64,000 nt of DNA. Origin: Bifidobacterium ramosum (GTDB lineage Bacteria > Actinomycetota > Actinomycetes > Actinomycetales > Bifidobacteriaceae). Of the stretch, positions 59,441-64,000 are shown piece by piece. Both the position numbers and the translations under genes were made by a program. Below the pieces are notes generated by a model. That model ran no database searches, was not told where the DNA came from, and saw only the letters and a list, made by a program, of their open reading frames with translations. The stretch's first letter is position 1; every line of letters begins with the position of its first letter. The stretch lies in contig NZ_WBSM01000003.1 of the NCBI RefSeq assembly GCF_009299505.1, positions 151,828 to 215,827 on the forward strand. The letters run 5' to 3'.

Positions 59441-59464
59441 TGCACACGTTGTTGCACACGTTGT
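59441..59464. promoter_or_regulatory. Two 12-bp tandem repeats in the GH2 leader
   Basis: TGCACACGTTGT occurs twice end to end, 14 bases before the GH2 start on the minus strand and overlapping the Shine-Dalgarno side. The CACGTTGT core resembles the LacI operators at 29-36 kb. It could be an operator or a duplication. Confidence 0.4.
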
Positions 59465-59473
59465 CTTACGGTT

Positions 59474-59523
59474 GCGGGTTCCCGCACGGACCGCCGTCAC
59501 CGGCCTGTCGTACGGGAACCCGC
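59474..59523 (-). terminator. Hairpin between binding-protein and GH2 genes
   Basis: GCGGGTTCCCG and its exact complement CGGGAACCCGC enclose 28 bases, about 75 bases after the binding-protein stop. It probably lowers readthrough into GH2 and stabilises binding-protein mRNA. Confidence 0.6.
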
Positions 59524-59597
59524 ATGTGATCACATGTCCCTCGCAGCGCGTGCAATTCGCATTGCCCGCCGCTCAGGCGCGGGACGTTGCGGCGTCA

Positions 59598-60938
59598 TCA
59601 GCCGCGGTCCACGCTCTCGTTGACCTTTTCGATCGAGGCCAGCGCGTCCTCCACGGAGGACTGGCCGGTGTACACGTTCTGCATCTGCACACCGATCTCG
59701 TTCTCCAGGTCGGCGTACTTCAGCTTGCGGGTGAGCTTGGATTCCGACTGGGTCTTGTTGACCATTTCGACGCTCTCGCGCTGGGTCTCGGTGATATCCT
59801 TGCGCAGTTCGACCTTGGCCTTCGTGTAGACCGGGGAGCCCTGCAGCATGTTGGTCCACAGCGTCTGGCCCTTGCCGGTGGTCATGAACTCGATGAATTT
59901 CATGGAGGCTTCCTTGCGCTTGCTGTCCTTGTTCACGGTCAGCGCGTAGTCGACGCCGGTGGTCGGGCCGGAATGGATCGGGCCGACCTGCGGGAATTCG
60001 ATCATGCCGAGCGTATCGTTGGCGATCTTGCCCGTCAGTCCGGGCATGCCTTCAGGAATGACGACCATCGAGGAGTGCCACGAACCGCTGGCCAGGAACG
60101 GGGTCTTGCGCTCCGCGAAGTAGTTGTCGTTGGTGTCCGGGTAGGTCGGGACGCCGACCGCGCCGTCCTCGAAGATCTGATCGTCGGCCATCTGCTTCCA
60201 GGCCTTCATGGTCTTGACGAAGGTCTCGTCGGTGAACTTCATCTTGCCGTCCTCGGCCTTGTAGATGTCGCCTTCGCCGAACTCGTTGCTCAGGTAGACG
60301 AACAGGTCGACGAGGTGCCAGATGTCCTTCGCGCCGTACGCGATCGGCACGAGGCCCTTGGCCTTGAGCTGCTTGCAGATCTTGACCAGCTCGTCATAGG
60401 TCTTTGGCATCTCGGTGATGCCCAGCTCCTTGAGGAACGTCTCGTTGTACAGCAGGTATTCCTGGCCGGTCAGCAGCGTCGGCATGCCGACCAGCTTGCC
60501 GTCCTTGTCGGTCATCTGGTCGATGGCGGTCGAGCTGACGTTGTCCTTCCAACCCTTCATGTACTGGTCGGAGAGCTTGGCCATGTCGTCGGCGAACTTG
60601 CCGTACTGCGTCACCATCGAGCCGGAGTTGAGGGCGAACACGTCCGGGCCTTCGCCGCTGGCGATGGCCGTACGCAGCTTCTTCTCGTATTCGGCCTGAT
60701 CGGCGTTACGCCACAGGTTGATCTTGATGTTGGGGTTTTCCTTCTCCCACTCGGCGATGATCGGCTTCCACTGATCCTCGACCGGCTGCCACGCCCAGAA
60801 GTCGATGCTCACCGGCTTGTCGGCCGTTCCCAGTCCTTCGTCCGCGCCACCGGCGTTGCCGCTGCCGCAGGCGGCCAGCATGCCGACGCTGACCAGAGCC
60901 GCCGTTACCGTCGTGATGACTTTTTTGATGCCACGCAT
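59598..60938 (-). CDS. Extracellular solute-binding lipoprotein of the second sugar importer
   Basis: 446-residue lipoprotein with signal peptide and lipobox LAAC (C24), then a short Gly/Ala-rich tether. The mature part is a family 1 sugar-binding protein (SIDFWAWQPVEDQWKPIIAE, GEGPDVFALNSGSMV, TGQEYLLYNETFLKELGI). It delivers an oligosaccharide to the permeases at 63101 and beyond. The ATG at 60938 follows AAGGAGCAACATC. It lies between GH43 (upstream, 73 bases) and GH2 (downstream, after a hairpin). It is clearly diverged from the first locus's binding protein, so the substrates probably differ. Confidence 0.93.
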   Translation of the reverse strand: MRGIKKVITTVTAALVSVGMLAACGSGNAGGADEGLGTADKPVSIDFWAWQPVEDQWKPIIAEWEKENPNIKINLWRNADQAEYEKKLRTAIASGEGPDVFALNSGSMVTQYGKFADDMAKLSDQYMKGWKDNVSSTAIDQMTDKDGKLVGMPTLLTGQEYLLYNETFLKELGITEMPKTYDELVKICKQLKAKGLVPIAYGAKDIWHLVDLFVYLSNEFGEGDIYKAEDGKMKFTDETFVKTMKAWKQMADDQIFEDGAVGVPTYPDTNDNYFAERKTPFLASGSWHSSMVVIPEGMPGLTGKIANDTLGMIEFPQVGPIHSGPTTGVDYALTVNKDSKRKEASMKFIEFMTTGKGQTLWTNMLQGSPVYTKAKVELRKDITETQRESVEMVNKTQSESKLTRKLKYADLENEIGVQMQNVYTGQSSVEDALASIEKVNESVDRG

Positions 60939-61011
60939 GATGTTGCTCCTTTGCTCGTTGTGATGCGTGTTCGGCCGCGCCGTGGGGCACGGCCAACAGT
61001 TGTATTGGTTT

Positions 61012-63081
61012 TTAGTGGTTGATGGATGTTCTGCAGTATCCGGTCAGCGACGCCCCGTTCAAGGTGCACGTGAGCCGGTTCTCCGCGACGGATCGTTCAT
61101 TATCCGTCCGCACGTTGTCGAACGTCCATATGACTTCTCTGGTTCGAATGGAAGTGGTCCCTCCTTGTGTTTCGATGATGATCGTGCACAATATGCGTCC
61201 GTACCGGTCGCGGCGGGCTTCCGCCGGATTGTCGGTGCGTTCGACGGCGGCCGGCATGGCCGAACCCTCGTCTCCCGTCACGCCGACGTGCTCGGCATCG
61301 GCGGTGACCGTTGCGTTCGGCAACATGATTTCCAATGTGCCGTCGGCGCGGTCGAAGGCCACGTCGAATACGTACCGCACGCCGGTCGTGGATTGGACGG
61401 CCGACGGCGGCAGGAATTCCCGCTCGCAACGGACCGGCCTGTCCTTCCAGACGCGCGCCCCCCGCTCGTCGAACGACAGTGCACCGTCGACGATCCGCAG
61501 TTCCCTGCCGATGTCTGCAAGCCGCTCGCCCCACAGATCCGCGTGATCGGTGACACGCATCGCGGCGAACCGTGTGCTCGTATACTGCGAGAACAGGCCG
61601 ATCGCCCCACCGTCCAGCGGGATATCCGCACGAATGATCGGCATGTCGTCCACACGCAGCTCACAGGTGCCGAACGTTCTTGTGACGGCCCACCGGTGCC
61701 ATTGCGCGGGATCGAGATACGGCATCTCGCGCTGCGACGAAGCAAACTCACGATGCACGCCGTCCACCGCGCCGAGGAGGCGGAATCGACGATCGCCGGC
61801 GTCCCACACCAATTCGGCGTGGTTGCGCTCGTCCTTATACGCGACGGCGAATCCGAATCGTCCGCCCGCGTCGGCGGTGGACGCCTTCGCCCAGAACGAC
61901 GCCAGGTACGTGTTCCACGGCCGTTCCTCGCGCAGGATCGCGCGGAAGACCCCGTGCAGGCTTGTTTCCAGCTGATGTCCGCTCACGGTCGCCATACCGG
62001 ACAGTACGCGCCAGTTGCCGTCATCGTGCAGGTCCCGGTCGTCACCGCCGAACATATCTTCCACGTCCGGTTTGGCGGGAGCCCACTGAGGATCGCGAGT
62101 CGGGGCCACCGTCCGCAGTTCGCCTTCCATGTAGTCGATCGGATCAATGCACATCTGCCGACGCTCGGTCTCGTCGCCGGACAACTCGGGAATCCGTTCT
62201 CTCGCATGGTAGATGATCCAGTCGTCGACGCCGTTCGGCGCCTTGATGATCGAGTTGTGGCCGGTGCCTTCGACGTGGCCGCGACGATGGATCAACGGAT
62301 CAAACGTCCCGTAGCCGGCGTGCTTGCGCCAGTCGAGTTCGTCCAGCGGCGTGTCGCCGGACAGCGCGGCCTGCGCATATCCCACGAAATACGTCTCGTT
62401 GGTGAACGAGTTGCCGGAGTACGTGATATACGCCTGATCGCGGTGAGTGAACAGCGTCGCGCCCTCGATGGTGTGCCAGTCGCGGCCGTCGCCGAAGCGA
62501 TTGCGGGCGAAGATCTCTTCGTCGCGGGTCGGCAGGATCAGCGGGCGCGGGTTGCCGACTCGGCTGGTGGGCGTATCCAACCGGTCGATCATCACGGAGG
62601 TTCCCGGACGGTCCAGGCTTACGCCCGCACGCTGATTGTCGGCGTAGAGCAGGTACATGGTGCCGTCCGCACCCCGAACGACCTGCGAATCGATCGCGAA
62701 TCCATCAAACAGTGTCGTGACGCACTCGAACGGGCCTTCCGGACGGTCGGCGGTCGCGACGCGCATGATCTGCTCGTGATGATTGTCACTGTCCTCCGGC
62801 ATGTCGGACACATACATATACAACGTGCCGTCAATCAGGATCACGGACGGAGCCCAGTACTCCTTGCGCCCCGCTTCCGTGTAGCAGGTGCCGAGACGAT
62901 CCCAATGAACCAGATCCGCCGATCTGGAGACCTGCACGCCGTCCGCACACGACGAGTAGCACCAGTATTCGCCAAGATATTCGAGGACGAACGGGTCGGG
63001 CGCGGTATGCGCGACGCCGTCGGCGTATTGCAGCGGGTTGGTGTAGCGCTGCGCCACGGCCGAAGTTGATTGCTGTGTCAT
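61012..63081 (-). CDS. GH43 hydrolase with C-terminal lectin-like domain, intracellular
   Basis: 689-residue protein without a signal peptide. The GH43 propeller (about 10-330) has TAPDPFVLEYLGEYWCY (base aspartate), FAIDSQVVRGADG (second aspartate) and WHTIEGATLFTHRD (acid glutamate). Residues about 345-500 form a beta-sandwich resembling a concanavalin/LamG-like module (YLASFWAKASTADAGGRFGF, LVWDAGDRRFRLLG). The last ~190 residues are a further beta-rich part of unknown type. GH43 proteins of this layout act on arabinan, arabinoxylan or beta-xylosides. The start at 63081 follows AGGAGTGCGATC. It is translated 19 bases after the permease stop in the second glycan operon. Confidence 0.83.
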   Translation of the reverse strand: MTQQSTSAVAQRYTNPLQYADGVAHTAPDPFVLEYLGEYWCYSSCADGVQVSRSADLVHWDRLGTCYTEAGRKEYWAPSVILIDGTLYMYVSDMPEDSDNHHEQIMRVATADRPEGPFECVTTLFDGFAIDSQVVRGADGTMYLLYADNQRAGVSLDRPGTSVMIDRLDTPTSRVGNPRPLILPTRDEEIFARNRFGDGRDWHTIEGATLFTHRDQAYITYSGNSFTNETYFVGYAQAALSGDTPLDELDWRKHAGYGTFDPLIHRRGHVEGTGHNSIIKAPNGVDDWIIYHARERIPELSGDETERRQMCIDPIDYMEGELRTVAPTRDPQWAPAKPDVEDMFGGDDRDLHDDGNWRVLSGMATVSGHQLETSLHGVFRAILREERPWNTYLASFWAKASTADAGGRFGFAVAYKDERNHAELVWDAGDRRFRLLGAVDGVHREFASSQREMPYLDPAQWHRWAVTRTFGTCELRVDDMPIIRADIPLDGGAIGLFSQYTSTRFAAMRVTDHADLWGERLADIGRELRIVDGALSFDERGARVWKDRPVRCEREFLPPSAVQSTTGVRYVFDVAFDRADGTLEIMLPNATVTADAEHVGVTGDEGSAMPAAVERTDNPAEARRDRYGRILCTIIIETQGGTTSIRTREVIWTFDNVRTDNERSVAENRLTCTLNGASLTGYCRTSINH

Positions 63082-63100
63082 GATCGCACTCCTGGCTGGC

Positions 63101-63901
63101 TCAGCTCTTCACCGAGCCGGACGTCATGCCTTCCTGCAGCCACTTCTGGCTGATGAGGTAGACGATGACCGACGGAATCATCATCAGGATGAGGGCCGCG
63201 TACATTTCGGCCATCATTTCCTCGGTGTGGTTGCGGCCGTCCATGAACGAGGTCGCGACGAGCGTGATCGGATACAGGTTCTTGTCGCGCAGCATCAGGA
63301 GCGGGGTGAGGTAGTCGTTCCACGAGTAGACGAAGGTGAGCACGCCGGTGGTCGCGATCATGGGCAGGCTGAGCGGCATGAGGATGCCCCAGTAGATGCG
63401 GAACGTGGAGCAGCCGTCCACACGCGCCGCCTCGATGATCTCGTTGGGGATGCCGTCCATGTAGTTGCGCCACAGCAGCAGCATCTGCAATGCGTTGAAC
63501 GCGACCATCGGAATGATCAGACCGGTGTAGGTGTTGGTCAGGCCAAACGTCTTCATCGTGAAGAACTCCGGCATCATCACGGCCGCGCCCGGAACCGCGA
63601 GGCAGGCCAGCAGCATGAAGTACAGGACGTTCGACCCGACGAACTTCATCTTGGAGAACGCATAGCCGGCGAGCGACGTCAGGAGGATGACGATCACGGC
63701 AGTGGCGATCGAGATGAAGGCGCTGTTGAACACGGCTCTGCCGTAGTTGATGTCAGGATTCGTGATCACCCACAGGTAGTTGCCGAATCCGTTGATGTTC
63801 AGCGACTTCATGAACGCGATGGCGATCGGGATGAGCCACAGGATCAGGAAGATGAACAGCACGATGTACATGATGATCGTGGTGCTGAGTTTGCGCTTCA
63901 T
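63101..63901 (-). CDS. Carbohydrate ABC importer permease, MalG type (second locus)
   Basis: 266-residue membrane permease with six transmembrane helices. The ATPase-contact loop reads IEAARVDGCSTFRIYWGILM. It pairs with the MalF-type permease whose C-terminus is at the window edge and with the lipoprotein at 59598-60938. The ATG at 63901 follows GTGAGGTC and lies 9 bases after the upstream stop. No ATPase is encoded in the visible part, so a shared MsmK-like ATPase is likely (inference). Confidence 0.92.
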   Translation of the reverse strand: MKRKLSTTIIMYIVLFIFLILWLIPIAIAFMKSLNINGFGNYLWVITNPDINYGRAVFNSAFISIATAVIVILLTSLAGYAFSKMKFVGSNVLYFMLLACLAVPGAAVMMPEFFTMKTFGLTNTYTGLIIPMVAFNALQMLLLWRNYMDGIPNEIIEAARVDGCSTFRIYWGILMPLSLPMIATTGVLTFVYSWNDYLTPLLMLRDKNLYPITLVATSFMDGRNHTEEMMAEMYAALILMMIPSVIVYLISQKWLQEGMTSGSVKS

Positions 63902-63910
63902 GGCATGACC

Positions 63911-64000
63911 TCACTTCTCGCGATTCGACAGCCACATCTGGCCGAGGGACATCAGGATGGCGATGATCAGGACGAGCACGCCGATCGCGGAGGACAGGCC
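63911..64000 (-). CDS. Carbohydrate ABC importer permease, MalF type (C-terminal fragment at window edge)
   Basis: Only the last 29 residues are visible: a hydrophobic helix containing SSAIGVLVLIIAILMSL and the tail GQMWLSNREK before TGA. The position just before a MalG-type permease, and the sequence, fit the final helix of a MalF-type partner. Confidence 0.8.
   Translation of the reverse strand, partial: GLSSAIGVLVLIIAILMSLGQMWLSNREK

Noticed and set aside
1..64000. tRNA, rRNA, transposase, integrase or prophage genes
   Set aside because: Looked for and none found. The only RNA elements supported are the SRP RNA and the TPP riboswitch.

Overview
The window looks like a chromosomal segment of a Bifidobacterium. 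It has high GC, an actinobacterial long-form leuA, the asd/ACT/aspartokinase trio, small-type SRP RNA, actinobacterial penicillin-binding and PASTA proteins, and two loci rich in GH43 arabinan/xylan enzymes with binding-protein ABC importers and LacI regulators. There is no tRNA, rRNA, CRISPR, transposase or prophage. The genus call is an inference from gene content; the species is not assigned.

Layout. 0-2 kb: a Lac/cellobiose-type PTS permease (cut by the window edge) and its GntR/UTRA regulator, with ATTCGAAT operators at both promoters. 2-25 kb: mostly housekeeping genes (holB, tmk, topA, PAP2 phosphatase, SRP RNA, class A PBP, leuA, metallophosphoesterase, PASTA protein, asd, ACT subunit, aspartokinase, gltX). 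23.8-40 kb: a LacI regulator, an ABC importer, four GH43 enzymes, an esterase and a second LacI regulator; four promoters here share an operator around ACAWCGWTGT and very probably form one regulon. 40-49.3 kb: an unknown acidic protein, a histidine phosphatase, an MFS transporter, a 44-residue Cys/His microprotein, a TPP riboswitch with thiS and thiG, an aldo/keto reductase and an amino-acid permease. 49.5-56.4 kb: a very large FtsX-type permease with its ATPase, a DUF4143 ATPase and a YbjQ-like protein. 56.7-64 kb: a second glycan operon (two permeases, GH43, binding protein, GH2, esterase), cut by the right edge.

How the genes work together. The two glycan loci read as complete oligosaccharide pathways. 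A secreted GH43 lipoprotein cuts the polymer, lipoprotein-dependent ABC importers bring oligosaccharides in, and GH43, GH2 and esterase enzymes without signal peptides finish the job inside the cell. No ATPase for these importers is present, so they probably share one encoded elsewhere.

The most unusual content lies between genes. Family A is a hairpin repeat present in 25 full copies, 24 of them exactly 46 bp (14-bp arms, 18-bp centre of free sequence). Other families form tandem arrays with a fixed period: D (51 bp x3), C (61 bp x3) and B (63 bp x3 and x4 at two loci 27 kb apart). Arms are conserved and show A-T to G-C covariation, while loops and spacers drift in sequence but keep their length. 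I do not recognise these elements; they are the best candidate here for an undescribed system.
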